A stretch of 64,000 bases of DNA, from contig JAZKJV010000687.1 of the NCBI GenBank assembly GCA_037367405.1, positions 620,001 through 684,000 on the forward strand, written 5' to 3'. Shown in pieces: positions 47,076 to 60,094 of this stretch. The stretch is from Ottelia alismoides (lineage: Eukaryota > Streptophyta > Magnoliopsida > Alismatales > Hydrocharitaceae). Position numbers and translations under genes: made by a program. Numbering within the stretch: the stretch's first letter is position 1; each line of letters opens with the position of its first letter. Below the pieces are notes generated by a model that worked only from the letters and a program-made list of their open reading frames with translations, was not told the DNA's origin and ran no database searches.

Positions 47076-49386
47076 CAATGAGCGTAGCCTATTAATTTTG
47101 TCATTCTTGTTTAAAAATTGATGAGCAGCTATTTATTTTGCAATTGATCACTACGCTTTATTTATTTATTTATTTATTTTGATTGATTCCTTCCTGCTCT
47201 ATTTTATTGACTGAGCTATACTAATTCAATCTCTTTGTGACTTTGATGCGAGGGCCCGCCACGCGAGGATGGTTTCTTAGGGAGCCAAGGCAGCCGAGCT
47301 TGGAGGAGGGTGGTCTTCACCTCATGACCATCTGGAGAGAGCACCAAGGATACAAGGAGATGAAAGTTAGATAGGTTTAGAGCAAGTAGGATTCTTTTTG
47401 TAATTTATTGTGTGAGAGAGAGACAATTTTGACATGTAATAATTAACAGGACTTTACTCTTCACAATGAGGTCCAGTGCCCGGGTGATTGTTCACCTGGG
47501 GGCCTCATCGCGGTTTTCCGAGTTTTCCATCACTTTCTTTTCTTTGTTTCCTGAAGTTTTGAGCTTTCCGCCTTTATTTTATTTTATTTTGTGTGCTTGG
47601 AGCCCCTAGATATAGGTTGCTTGATTCGGTAGCTAGGTCCAAACATTAATGAGAATGCATGTTCCTATAGTCTACTTCGTATGGATCTAGTCAAACTTAA
47701 ACAAGCCATTCATTTGTCTCTTAGCCCTTGTGCCATAGCGAGCCCCATAAAGCACTATCTCCTAAACTCAAGTGTGTTGAGCAGAGGATAGGTGAGCCAC
47801 GACCAGACCTCTTTGGCTAAAGATGAATGAGCGACTTATGGTTCTTCACGCTAATAGCGGCGAATGTTTAGGGCGATTTTGTGCCTTGCATACCGACATG
47901 TAGATAGGTTTAAAAATTCTGTTTTGCATACCGCATGGAGAGAGCTGGGATGCACTGTAAGTCTTCTAACTCAGCATGCATCATTCGGTTCAATGGTGAG
48001 ATTTCCATCATGGAACCACTTGCACGGCTTTTCCGCTATCTCCCTCTGATTTTGAGCACCTAGGACTTAAATGAGAATCTACAAAAACGCTAGGCGCTGG
48101 TATGAAAACAAACTCAAAAAAAGTGAAAACCCAAAAAATTAAAACAAGGGAACTGCTAAATAAACTTTGACCTTAATTAAAATCTGTAATGGACTATCAT
48201 TGTACCGGGTTCATAAAGCCCTCATTGTTTTCAGGTACCTTGGAGGAGGACCAAAACCCTACTCCCTTGAGTGAGTGCTATCCCCTAAGGATTAAAGCCA
48301 AAAACCCAGTCTGCAACTGCCTTGTGTATCGCCTGGATTTCTGAAGTAATGGCGCTTCTATCGTACGTAGGCGAGTAGGGCTTGGTCACCAATGATGACT
48401 CTCTGTTGTGTAGAGCATCGACCTTGTCCGAAGTATTGAGCATAGGCCACACCTTCACGGGGGTGTCTGTCTCATTGTCCTGCATCCGAGTAGGTTCTTG
48501 CACGCTCACGGGTGATTCCGTTGCGAGCGAGAACCGAAGTATTGGATTCGCCTATCGGCTTCCTCTCTCTATTTATTTGGCTGAGTAGGGATCCAGGAAG
48601 GGTTACAAGGACTCTAAAAAGTACAGACTACAGGTTACACATGAGGAGGACAAGTACAGGATACTCTTCTGGCAGTACTCTCTCTCCTATAGGGTAGCGT
48701 ACTAAGGACTTGTTACAAGATATGCCTGAAATCACAACTCTAAAAATGAAAAGATAATAAATAGCCGAACCTTCACGGCTTCACATGGAGTGAGTTGGTG
48801 AACCCGATTTTGTATTGTGTTTGTATGGATCTAGATTAAGGTTCAAAGATCAAGTCCCGCGCCTTTACGTACATTTTATTTCTCCCTTTGACCACCCCGC
48901 TCAGTCGAGCCTCTCTACTGTTTTACACTCATTTTATTCTTCGTTGACCATCGTATCTTTCTTCCAACATCCGATCTTCTCTTGTACTTCACGAAGTTGA
49001 TCCATGGATGGTTTCCGTCGGGACCTTGCCGACACCCACATCGATTCCATGGACTCAACTCCGCCAATAAATTCGAGGCGATTCCCGAGAACCCGATCCG
49101 GACTTTGCAGGTCGATCTCCAGACTCCTCGTTTTCTACCTTTCTCTTGACCACCCAATAAACTGGATCACCTTTGTCCCGCTTTCTCCGTTGTGAATGGG
49201 AGTCGATTACAGTCCACATCCTTTTCTGTTCACAACATGCTGGGGTTGACCTGAATTCCAGCTTCATCATGACGGCTGAACAAAATTGCAAGTGATCTGA
49301 TTTGGACTATCTCATTCTGCAGATAGAAGACAGAGCGAGCCCTGGAGACTACTCCGGAGTTCATTTCGTCCGACTCAGACCCAGAT
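47076..49386 (+). other. Leader of element E (2.3 kb)
   Basis: No ORF with family resemblance. Parts align loosely with A's leader (near 47960-48080 against 1-110). The GTAGCCGG block shared by A, B and F is not evident here. Confidence 0.7.
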
Positions 49387-51714
49387 ATGGCTCCCCAAGG
49401 AAAGGGCAAGGGTCACCAGCCACCCCTACCAAAAGGATAGGTGACAGACCAGAATCAAGTCAATGCACAACTACTGGCGTCTATCCAAGCCATCCAGCAG
49501 CAGCTGACCGATCAGGCCCTCACGCAGACAGCATTCCAGGATATGTTGAACGATATGATGAACCGAGACGAGGGAGGAGGAGGCAGAGGCAGAGGAGGCA
49601 GAGGAGGAGGTGGAGGAGGTGGTGGTGGTCCTGATGATGATGAACCTGAACTACCACCACCAAAGCCTACACTAAAAGAGACGTACAATCCGGGAGACAA
49701 CCAGATGACCGAGTGGATCCTCATTCCACCGGTACACACTCACTTTGAGCTGAAACCCCAGTTCATTGCTCTTCTCCCTGCTTTCCATGGAAATACTAGT
49801 GAAGAGCCGTACATTCACCTGCTGCAATTCTCACGCATTTGCCGCACTACTCACTATCCCAATATCCCTCTGGACATTGTCAAGATGATGGCGTTCCCCT
49901 TCAGCTTACAAGACAAGGCCCTCTATTGGGTCAACCATCTGGGGAAGGTTGTGATGACCTAGGAGGAGCTGAAGTCTGCTTTTCTGCATAAGTATTACCC
50001 TCTAGGCCGGCTCAACCAGATGCGAGCCCGAATCAGTAATTTCTCCCAAGGACCCCATGAGTCAGTACACGAAGCATGGGAGAGATTCACCGATCTGCAG
50101 GAGAAGTGTCCCCATCATGAGATTCCAAAGACCAGCTTGGTCCATCACTTCTTTGGGGGACTGAACGTCGAGAGCCAAAGGCTCGTTGACGCAGCATGTG
50201 GGGGTTCACACTTTAATAAAGATGAAGATGTAGTTTGGCAGATATTCAAAGAAATGGCCAAAGGAGAGGCCGTCCTCTCTTCATCCAAGGCGTATCATAA
50301 GCAGCCCTAGATCCTCCAGAAACAAGTGCACATGGCAGCGTCCAAAGAGGCAGAGAGATGAGAGCTCCAACCTCAGTATCATCGGGGGCCATCTCTCGAA
50401 AGTTGACATCATTGAGAAGCGATCACAGGACCTCGAAAAACTCGCTTTGATCGAGAAGAGGACTCAGAATTTAGAAAAGATTGATCAGATCACTAAGTAC
50501 CTTGAACTGTTGGTGGGCACCATCAACTCTGTTCAGTCGACAACACCATCCGAAGCTCCAGCTGAGAAGAAGGACGAGCAGCAACCGCAGCATCAGCCTC
50601 AGCCGAGCTAGCAGCCACCGGCAGTCCAGTACGTGTACTACGTACAGGCGCCCGACCAGGGCCAGCCGCAGTAGCAGCAGATGGTTGTGTACCAACTAGA
50701 GTTTCTTTCAGGACCTGATCCAGTTTTCCCACCACCACCCCTGATTCAGGAAGTGAACGGGGTATGGACCAACGACGCACAGCCGACCTGTCCTATGGGA
50801 CAATCCCAGGGTCAGCCACTTTCCAACCGGCAATACCACCAACCTCAGGGTGGTCGTTTTGGACAGTCCTCTCAGCCTCATCAGCAGTACCATCAGCCTC
50901 CCCATTATGCAAATCAATGGAGGCAGAATCTACCATACCAGCAGCCGCAATACCGCCATCCACAACTGTTTCATCAGTATGCGGCTGCCCCATCTCAGCA
51001 ATATCAGCAGTATCTTCCCCCCCTCTTATCAACAACTTCAACTTCCTGCACCACCCTAGCACCACCAGCAGCAACCTCCACATCCATCCATGCAACAGCA
51101 GCGTGGTCTGCACGCTGAATCCACCGAAGTACCCCCTGTGAACCCTACCATGGATTGTCTGGCCCAACTTGTCAAAGGGCTGGCGGATATGACCAAGAGG
51201 CTTGACGACCTGACCGCCACTAGAACTACCATCCCTGCTCAGGTCGAAGCCAACCCAATAATTTCAAAAAGAAAGAGCAGGTAGAATGCGATGTCTTGTC
51301 CGTGTCAGAAAATGATATTACTATTTATTCTAATGCTGTTACTCTCAGGAGCGGTAGGACCTTGCCTCCGCCTGCTAGAAGGACTGGGGTGAGTAAAGAA
51401 ACAGGTGGATCGTCATCTTCCGCATCAGCCGTGCCAGGTACAGGAGCGGGTGAGGAGGAAGAAGAAGGAGAAGCCAGTCCAGCTGTCGTGCAACACCATC
51501 AATCCCAGCCGAAAACACAAAAAAAATCAGCAAAACCAAAAACAACAAAAAGAAGTTTGCAGCCGAAGCCGCGCCAGCCTTGGAGGAGCCGCCAGCAGCA
51601 GCCGATCCCTCGCCAGCCAACGGAGCAGACACTACACTTTTTGCTCGCCCTGCAGTACCCGCATACTAGGATACAGTTTGTACTCCTTTTTGTAGTCTGG
51701 ATGTACAATATTCT
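49387..51714 (+). pseudogene. gag of element E, broken
   Basis: The start is ATG at 49387 (MAPQGKGKGHQPP), followed by an in-frame TAG at 49438. A Gly/Arg/Asp-rich run (49570-49630) precedes the capsid-type gag domain (49680-50310). An in-frame TAG at 49960 stands where F has Trp (TWDDL). The C-terminal half (50480-51120) is rich in Gln, Pro and His and lies in shifted frames. It is followed by LVKGLADMTKRLDDLTA (51160-51220) and LRSGRTLPPPARR (51345-51390). No CCHC knuckle is visible. Gag and pol share frame 1 over most of their length. Confidence 0.85.
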
Positions 51715-52575
51715 GTGGGCGATGATTTTGATGTAAATAAGAACTCTATTTCTCCTACTAGAGATGTACATATTCCTTTTCCTCATGCAATAGAAAAATC
51801 CAAAAATGTTGCAAAACGAAAAAAGGCCTTGTCTGATCCAGGAGTTGTGGAAATATTAGACAAATTGACTGTTGAGATTCCCTTGTTGAAGGCCGTGGAG
51901 TACATGCCAACTGTGAAGAAAGGACTAAAGGAGGCATGTACCAACAAGCGTCGCCCAGCACAGGAGAATAGACGTAGAGATGTAGAGAAGCACGTGCTAT
52001 CCATGGCCACTGTTGCAGCTATCAGCAACCTCCCACAGAAGAAGCAAGACACAGGAGCACCTCTTATCAGTTGTGAGATTTTTAATTAGGTCTTCGAGTG
52101 CACTCTCCTCGACAGTGGGTCTTCCATCAACCTTTTGCCATCATCCATAATGCAAGAATTTGGGCTAGGTCCGCTCAAGCAGACACGAAAGATCCTTCAG
52201 TTCGCTGACCGATCCATTAAGCGGCCTCGGGGTCTTTTGGAAGACGTTGTCGTTAAAGTACAGGAGATGCAATTTCCAGCAGATTTTGTAGTCCTTGATA
52301 TGGACTCACCAGCACCCCTGCTCCAGACCCCTATCATCCTTGGTCGACCATTTCTATGAACTTCAGGTGTCGTGGTTGATTACGGGTCTGGCAAAATCAC
52401 TTTTAGCTCGAACACCAAGCAAATCACTATAAACATGAGTAGAGAGCCGAACGCCACGACTGATGAGAGCCATGCAGCCTCCGAAGCAGACTGTGACTTT
52501 ATTGCAGAAATCAGAGATTCATTCTTGTCATTGAACGATTCATGGACCTGAAAAATCCTCACTCTTGAGGAGGAC
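51715..52575 (+). pseudogene. Protease of element E
   Basis: The retropepsin active site reads LLDSGSSINLLPSS near 52110, with catalytic Asp-Ser-Gly intact. It is followed by ILQFADRSIKRPRG and TPIILGRPFL. In-frame stops lie at 52087 (TAG; Gln is a plausible original), 52357 (TGA after RPFL; Arg is a plausible original) and about 52549 (TGA). The frame is the same as the following RT ORF, so this was one polyprotein. An ordinary maturation protease is expected from the family. Confidence 0.85.
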
Positions 52576-54504
52576 TTGGAAAGCACAGTTATCCTAGACT
52601 CCGATGATTCTTGGGAGACAGATTCTCAGATGCAGGTGCATCTCTTTGATCATTCACTCCAAACCGAACACGATCAGCTTAGCGCAGAACCGTTTGGCAC
52701 ATTACTGGGATCTCAGCAGAATGATGAGGATGGTAGCCCTTTCAAGGAAGAACATCCCACCACCAGCATAGTGTCTGAAGTGACCAACAAGTTGGACAGA
52801 TCAACACCAGAACTCAAGCCACTTCCTGCAGGCCTGAAGTATGCTTTCCTTGCGGGTGGAGAACAAATGTATACGGTCATCATCAGCAGCAGGCTGAATT
52901 CGGATCAGGAATCTCGTCTTCTCAAGGTTGTAGAAAAGAACCGCAAGGCACTTGGTTGGTGCGTATCAGATCTCCGAGGGATAAATCCAGCTCTGTGTTC
53001 ACACCACATCTATCTGGAAGAAGATGCCAAGCCGTCCCGCGAATTCCAAAGAAGGCTGAACCCTAACCTCCGGGACGTGGTCATGAAAGAAATAACGAAA
53101 TGGTGTGATGCAGGCTTTATCTATCCCATCTCTGACTCAAAATGGGTAAGCCCACTACATGTAGTTCCAAAGAAATCCGGGCTTACTGTAGTTACAAATG
53201 ACAAAGGAGAGGAAATATCCACTCGGGTACCAACATCCTGGCGGGTGTGTGTTGACTACCGCCGTCTCAATGCAGCAACTAAGAAGGACCACTTCCCCTT
53301 GCCATTCATTGATCAAGTTCTGGAAAGACTAGCAGGCAAGGAGTTCTTCTGCTTTTTGGATGGGTATTCCGGGTACAACCAAGTGGCAATCACCCCTGAA
53401 GATCAAGAGAAGACTACCTTCACGTGCCCGTTCGGCACCTACGCCTTCAAGAGAATGCCCTTTGGATTATGCAATGCACCTGCAATCTTCCAAAGATGCA
53501 TGTTAGCAGTCTTCGCCGAGATGGTAAGCAGTTTTCTCGAGGTGTTCATGGACGACTTCTCTGTCTATGGTGATAGTTTTGATTCTTGTCTTGAGCACCT
53601 AGACAGAGTACTTCAGAAGTGTCGGGAAGTCAATTTAGTGCTTTCATGGGAAAAGAGCCACTTCATGGTCACTGAAGGCATTGTGCTCGGACACGTTGTT
53701 TCCAAACGTGGCATCGAAGTCGACCTGGTAAAGGTGGATGTTATTGCAAATCTCCAGCCACCTCAGTCAGTAAAGAATGTAAGGTTATTCTTGGGGCATG
53801 TGGGATTCTACAGACGATTCATCAAGGATTTTAGCCGCATTGCCCGACCTTTGACAGAACTTCTGTGCAAGGAAACTAAGTTCAATGTAGATCAGCAGGT
53901 TCTCCTTGCTTTTAATCAGCTAAAGGAGCTTATTACTCAGGCTCCGATCTTACAGCCGCCAGACTGGACTCTTCCCTTTGAGATAATGACCGATGCGTCA
54001 GACTTTGCAGTCGGGGTTGTTCTGGGGCAAAGGAAAGAGAAAGCTCCCTATGCCATTCACTATGTCAGCGGAACATTAGATGAAGCACAGAGAAATTATA
54101 CAATGACAGAGAAAGAGTTGCTGGCTGTGGTTTTCACCCTTGAGAAGTTCAGATCCTATTTGCTTGGATCAAAAGTCACAATTTTTACCGACCACTCTGC
54201 TATCCGGTACCTTCAGCAGAAGAAGGATGCCAAACCGAGACTGATTCGATGGATCCTTCTCCTCCAGGAATTTGATTTGGAAATCAAGGACAAGCCTGGA
54301 GTTCAGAATGTGGTAGCAGACCATCTCTCCAGAATTGAGCAGCATGAGCCTCCTCTGAACAGTGCACCCATTACAGAAACCTTCCCTGATGAAGCAATCT
54401 TAGCAGCGAATTCTCTTCCTTGGTATGCAGATATAGTCAACTACCTCGCCTCTGGGGTAACACCATCGGATTGGACGAAGAATCAGAAGAACAAATTCAT
54501 GTAG
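52576..54504 (+). CDS. pol: Reverse transcriptase and RNase H of element E (642-codon open stretch)
   Basis: The longest open stretch in the window. The RT domain has [19 protein letters not shown] at about residue 226, [21 protein letters not shown] and the catalytic box FMDDFSVYG at about residue 324. RNase H follows with [12 protein letters not shown] (about 471), [10 protein letters not shown] (about 510), [10 protein letters not shown] (about 537) and VADHLSRIE (about 580), the expected Asp-Glu-Asp-Asp pattern. The first 100 or so residues are an acidic linker after protease. It ends at TAG 54502 and integrase continues in the same frame, so this is part of a polyprotein, not a stand-alone gene. 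Catalytic residues look intact. Confidence 0.93.
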   Translation: MESTVILDSDDSWETDSQMQVHLFDHSLQTEHDQLSAEPFGTLLGSQQNDEDGSPFKEEHPTTSIVSEVTNKLDRSTPELKPLPAGLKYAFLAGGEQMYTVIISSRLNSDQESRLLKVVEKNRKALGWCVSDLRGINPALCSHHIYLEEDAKPSREFQRRLNPNLRDVVMKEITKWCDAGFIYPISDSKWVSPLHVVPKKSGLTVVTNDKGEEISTRVPTSWRVCVDYRRLNAATKKDHFPLPFIDQVLERLAGKEFFCFLDGYSGYNQVAITPEDQEKTTFTCPFGTYAFKRMPFGLCNAPAIFQRCMLAVFAEMVSSFLEVFMDDFSVYGDSFDSCLEHLDRVLQKCREVNLVLSWEKSHFMVTEGIVLGHVVSKRGIEVDLVKVDVIANLQPPQSVKNVRLFLGHVGFYRRFIKDFSRIARPLTELLCKETKFNVDQQVLLAFNQLKELITQAPILQPPDWTLPFEIMTDASDFAVGVVLGQRKEKAPYAIHYVSGTLDEAQRNYTMTEKELLAVVFTLEKFRSYLLGSKVTIFTDHSAIRYLQQKKDAKPRLIRWILLLQEFDLEIKDKPGVQNVVADHLSRIEQHEPPLNSAPITETFPDEAILAANSLPWYADIVNYLASGVTPSDWTKNQKNKFM

Positions 54505-55777
54505 ACCATCCGATTCTATCAATGGGAGGATCCTCTTTTATTCAGGGAAGGAGTGGATTGCATTTTGCGTAGGTGCATCCCTCAGGACGAGCAATCTAGT
54601 GTCCTCGACCATTGTCACTCGCTCGAATCTGGTGGACATCACTCTGGAGATCGTACGACAACCAAAGTACTTCAGTGTGGCTTCTGGTGGCCCACTTTAT
54701 TCTAGGATGCAACAAAATTTGTCAAATGATGTATTGACTGTCAGAGATTGAAAGGTACACTCACCGCAAAAGATTCGATGCCCCTGAAAATCATTCAGAT
54801 AGCAGACGTTTTCGATGCATGGGGCATTGACTTCATGGGACCTTTCCCTAACAGTCAAGGTTTTGAGCACATCCTTCTTGCCGTCGACTATGTGAGTCGT
54901 TGGGTTTAAGCTATCCCTGCTCGAGCCGCCGACAGCCGAACAGTATGTCAATTCCTGAAGAAGAACATCATCTCGCGGTTCGGGATACCGAAAATTCTCA
55001 TATCAGACGGGGGTAGCCATTTCATTAATAAAGAGGTCAAGAAATAAACAAAGGAGTATGTCATCGACCATCGTGTCGCATCTCCTTACCATCCTCAGAC
55101 CAATAGCATGGCAGAATTATCAAACAGAGAAATCAAGACTATCCTACAGAAACTTGTCAGGCCAAACAGGAAAGACTGGTCCCAACTCTTGGACTAGGTC
55201 TTATGGGCTTACAGAACCGTCTACAAGTCTCCCTTGGGCATGCCGCCCTATCGTCTTGTATACGGGAAGCCGTGCCATTTGCCCGTCGAATTAATTCACA
55301 AGTCTTTATGGGCAGTTAACAGTTGCAATTTGGACTCACACAAAAGTGGTCAGAAAAGAAAGGATGATCTGAACAGACTTCTGGAGTTCCGAGACTATGC
55401 ATACGATAACACATTGATGTACAAAGAGAAGGTGAAACCTGGCATGACCGGTACATCAGACGAAAGACCTTTGATGTTGGACAGAACGTGTGGTTATTTG
55501 ATGCAAAGTTGCGGATCTTCCCGGGCAAATTGAAGAGTAAGTGACAGGGCCATTTAGAGTTTGTGAAGTGCGTGACAATGGAAGTATTGCTATATCAGAA
55601 TTGTCTCTTGACGCACAGCCATTCGTCGTCAACGGTCAACTCCTGAAGCCGTACCTCGAACCAGATACATTCTTGGCCGTTGTAGACTCCATTCAGCTTG
55701 TACACCATGATGACATATCCACAACAACGACAACATCAAAAGATTTAGACAATGTACTCCAAAAACTGTTTATCTGA
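54505..55777 (+). pseudogene. Integrase of element E, broken
   Basis: In frame with RT after TAG 54502. The zinc-binding region has the His pair near 54610-54650 and CIDCQ near 54735. Core motifs are DFMGPF (about 54829), SDGGSHF (about 55004) and the Glu of [10 protein letters not shown] (about 55126), so all three catalytic acids are present. Stops interrupt at 54703, 54727, 54907, 55045 and 55195. A one-base slip near 55440 and another near 55543 shift the C-terminus, which ends in VVNGQLLKPYLEP, a typical gypsy integrase tail. I see no chromodomain. Confidence 0.88.
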
Positions 55778-55858
55778 TTTTCTTCTTTTCTTCTTTTCTT
55801 CTTTTCCTTTTCTATCTTCTTTTTGTAACTAAAAGGTGCCGCCCTTGTAGACAGTTTT

Positions 55859-56217
55859 CCATACTTAGGACGTACTTTGTCCTAAGTATAGGGGGGATGT
55901 GCACCCCGAGTTTTTTATTTCATTTCGATCCTCTCCATTGTCTCCTCTTCTTGTCTATACTTAGGAGTATCTTACCCTAAGTATAGGGGGAGACAATCTG
56001 AGTACGATTTGTGTATTCCCACCCTTGACCCTCCCTGCTTTTTGTACAGTCTGCTATACTTAGGATTATTTGATCCTAAGTATAGGGGGACGGTCAACTT
56101 CTCATTCATTCATTTTTCATTCATATATTCTTTAGACTTGTCCATACTCAGTACGAGTTATGTCTTCACTTTTCTCTTCGACCTATGAGGACATAGCTCA
56201 AGCTAAGTATAGGGGGG
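55859..56217 (+). repeat. Hairpin array of element E (three short, one long)
   Basis: Short hairpins at 55859-55892, 55955-55991 and 56054-56090, and a long one at 56142-56217. The base pair next to the TAGG core differs between units but stays paired. Each ends in AAGTATAGGGGG or close to it. It begins about 80 bases after the integrase stop. Confidence 0.93.
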
Positions 56218-58483
56218 TCGTATATACCATGTATACTGAAAAATAAAACAACAACTTAGTATAAAAAGTAATAAGTAATTCTATAATAATAAAAGATGAT
56301 TGTGAGCTCCTCAGACTCTTTGTACTTGTACTGATTAATAAGTAAGGAAAAGCATTTTGTGCAAAATATTCTCTTTGAAAAATATTTTGAAAATTGCTTG
56401 AAAATAGTGTGTACAAGTATTCAACCTTTGAAGAATCAGTTTTGTGTGTAAAATTTATTTTCTTTGAGTGAAATAAAAATGTGTGAAGATCAGTGTGCAA
56501 ATGATTGGAAAAATTTGGTTGTCAAATTGATTTGAAAAATCTATCTATCCTTTATGAAAAACCTTTGTAAAATCATTTTCAAATGCGTGAACATGTTTGT
56601 CAAATTAGTTCGGACTATAGTTTCAAAATCTTTTGAAAATGATTCTTGAATAAGTCTGAGGAGTCTGCACAAAAATCTCTCATACGAAAACAAGCAATAA
56701 TCCCAAATAAAGCTTATAAGAGCCTAAACAATGTTGTACAGTAAATACAGTTTTTCTTTGTATATACTAAATCGGGTTAAATACCTATACAGTATGATTT
56801 GAAAAATATTGTGAACTGTTTGGAAAATTTGCTGTGAAATGTTTTCAACCTGTGTGAAATTGTTTGATTTGAAAAACTTTGTCTTTGTGTGGAATAAAGG
56901 AATTAAAAAACCTATGTGCAAATGTTTTGAAAAATGTTTATCAAGATTATTGTGGAAAATGTATATATATAGTGTGAAAAATCTTTGCAAAAATCGTTTT
57001 CAAATGTGTGTAAATGATTACAAAAATTGTCGTGTACTATAGTTTGCAAAATTATTTTTAAACTAGACCTGAGGAATAAAAGCATCATTACAAATACTTG
57101 TAAATCATAAAATACATAAAATTCTTTCTGTACAAGCTGAATAAATTACTTCATTCAAACCTGTAAAGTCTTTGAAAATCCATACCTTTTGTAAATAAAG
57201 CGGCACGCCCGTGTAAATAAGTGTAAGTACTTTTTATATGTGTCAAGCTTCTTATTTGCAAAAATTCTTTGTGTGAAAAGATTCTTTGATTTTTGTAAAT
57301 TCTTTATGAAACAATTGCATCATTCATCGTGCATAGCATGAGCATACCATTCATATTCTTTTTGAGTGAGCTTGATGATTGAATCAGTCCAATAAAGTCT
57401 AAAATTAGAGCTTGGTTAGACCTTACCGCACCTAACTGCACTGGAACCTTATGGGAACTAGGTTTAAGGTACTTCAGGTCTATGCAGACTTAATTCTTTG
57501 AGAAATCAGGGCTGGGTTCAAGTCACCTCAACTGACTAACTAGAACTTTTCGAGACGCACGCATGACTCTTGCCGACCGTGACCTAACTTGGACACTTGC
57601 ACCTTTCACTTGGCTCAACTCAGTTTGAGTGGTAAGGGGGTTGGATTTGCCAGTCTGAGACGCACACGGGTGGAAACATTCGTCCTCGTCTAGGGAGGGA
57701 AGTGCACCCCAACCTGGTCCAATAGCCATGAGGTCTAAAGATAGGAGATTGTGGGTTGCGATAAAGCTTCAAAAGAGGGATAGTCTACTGGCTCAAGAGG
57801 AAAAACTCCTTATGTAAATGCTGCTGTGAATAGTATGTCGAAAAAAAATGGTCAGGCCTGTACAAAAATAAAATGCCTGCAAAGTATGTACATATGTTGT
57901 AAAGCCAATAAGCAAGCTTGAGTTCCAAAGTCAAACATGTGAGCCTGCAGCTGGATGACTTGACTACACTGGTCTGGCATCCTAGGATAGGTAGCTACAC
58001 TGGCTACCGTCCATTCTTCTCTTCACCTCCTCCTCTTGAGCTGGTTGCCACTTGAACTTAGAAGGGAATACCCTGCTCCTCGAGGAAAGAGTTGTTGGAT
58101 TGGGGAATCATTGGGTTGTCATTCTGGAGAAGTCAGTTCCTTTGTCATTTCAGTTGGGGAGAGCCACTATAACTTACACTATACAAGTTAGCTTCATAGT
58201 TATAAGGGTTCGCGTATGATGTAGACCAGTTCTGACCAGGCTATTGAGGTGGGTTGAACCGAGTTCTGTGAATCTCGAAGGCCGTTGTATTTTAAAGTTG
58301 GTTCCTGACTAGGTTCCACACACATCTACACCCAAGGTCTGACAGGAGCTCCAAATTCAGATTTTATAACGACATACATTGCACTGAAAGCACCCCTATT
58401 CACTCTATCTTTCTTTAATTCTCTTTTTCTTTTCTTTATTCTTTTTGTACTTATTGCATAGGTATTTGCTAGGGACTAGCAAA
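56218..58483 (+). other. 3' region of element E, antisense ORF at 57523-57729
   Basis: No sense ORF of note, so no env-like gene. 56220-57350 is AT-rich with repeated AAAATCTTT- and GTGTGAAAA-like words. 57400-58480 is conserved with D and C. Antisense codons 57729-57523 encode a peptide similar to the plus-strand peptide at 39743-39997 in D. Tat-lineage gypsy elements are known to carry antisense ORFs here; Athila elements are known for sense env-like ORFs. Confidence 0.6.
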
Positions 58484-58500
58484 GGCAAGTATAGGGGGGG
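58484..58500 (+). other. Polypurine tract of element E
   Basis: GCAAGTATAGGGGGGG immediately before the LTR start at 58501; the same AAGTATAGGGGG as the hairpin 3' arms. Confidence 0.92.
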
Positions 58501-60086
58501 TGATAAATCTCCATTTCAACACCTTTATTCTATCATTTTGGCCCAAAAACCCCAGCAAATGCATGTAAATAACATCAATTTGTACATAGTAGCATTCATT
58601 ACTCATTGTATTAATTATACATAAAATAAGGTTTTTAATGCCAAAATTATAGAATAAAGAGAAGAAAAGAAAAAGGAATAAAATGTTGCAAATATTTTGT
58701 GACCCGAACCCCGAGACCAAGGCCAGCATGGAATTGGTCGACAAGGAATAAAGTAGGGGGAGATAAGGGCCAGTGTACAATAAATACCTCATTTATTTAT
58801 TCATTTATTTATGCATTTTTGACACCTATTTTGTACATAATTATTCATTCATAAAATAAAGAAACTTCGTACATGAAAGTTGTAGATAATAATGTGAATA
58901 AAAATACAAAATTGAGCTTGTGTAAAAATAATACCCAGTGTACATTTCATACACAGAATAAAAAGCCAAAATCTCAACTTCACAGACCCATATCTTGCAA
59001 ATAAAAACTCCAAATCACCCAAACTCACCTTTAATTGTATATAGCTTTCCAAGAACTATTTAATAAAATTGGTTGCATAATTTTTGGAGTCTATCTGTGG
59101 AAATTAGGTTTTTGGCCCACATTGTGCAGCCTGCCTGATTAAAATATTCAATCTATTCATTGTCCATTATTTTTATCAAATTATATTTTTAGAATTTTGT
59201 AAATAATGTGTATAATACATGTACATATTGAGATTAGAATAAAACTAAAAAGAATTTGTAAAATAAAATAAGTCTATGCAATACATAAGCAAAATACCCA
59301 TGCTATCTATATGTATATAAATAAAAAGGGGTTTTATTCTTTATTCATCTATATTTTTATAATATTGTAAATATTACATATAACTCATTAAAAATGCAAA
59401 TCCAAAATAAAAACCAAGTAAATACATTAAATAAATAAAGTATATATAAAATACAGGTAAAATACCTATAAGTACACATGCATATACCTATACCTATTTA
59501 TTTAAATATGAAAATAAACTCATAAAAATTAAATAAAAATACCCTCATACTCACAAAAATAAATTATAAATTTATAAAATAAGCCAATAAAATAATAAAA
59601 TGAAATAAACAAAATAAAAATAAAATATACAAAATACATGTAAATACATGCATATACACATTATTAAAATAAAACTATAAAAAAATACTTCAAAAAAATT
59701 AAATAAAAATAATAAACAAATACTACATGAATTAATACACATTTTTCATTTTATAGGAAAAAAATAATAAAATCATTTATTAGGTCAAATAAATCATTTT
59801 CGAGGAAAATTCCCTATTTTGTCCTCTAGCGGCCGAGGTGGACCAATGAGAATGTAGCCTTTGTTGACCGCCCGGTCAACTGTCCCATCCGGGACCTGGC
59901 GCTCCAGAACTGTCTATTCCCCGAATTTCTTCCTTTTTTTACGGCCATCTCATCTATCGATCGCGCTCGCGTTCTTCACAAGAAATCATCTCTGATGATC
60001 ACTGATGCCCGCCGATATCTTAGACCAACACGATGTTCATTAGATTACTCAATAAACGCCGGTCAATAAGGGTTCATTCCAATGTT

Positions 60087-60094
60087 TATAAATA
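60087..60094 (+). promoter_or_regulatory. Candidate TATA box, 3' LTR of E
   Basis: TATAAATA, identical to 44389-44396 in the 5' LTR. Confidence 0.5.

Noticed and set aside
49512..49739. Minus-strand ORF with proline run
   Set aside because: Antisense shadow of the Gly-rich run in E gag.
55859..56217. Possible CRISPR array (short palindromic repeats with spacers)
   Set aside because: Repeats are few, irregularly spaced and inside a plant retrotransposon; no cas genes, and spacers are conserved between elements.
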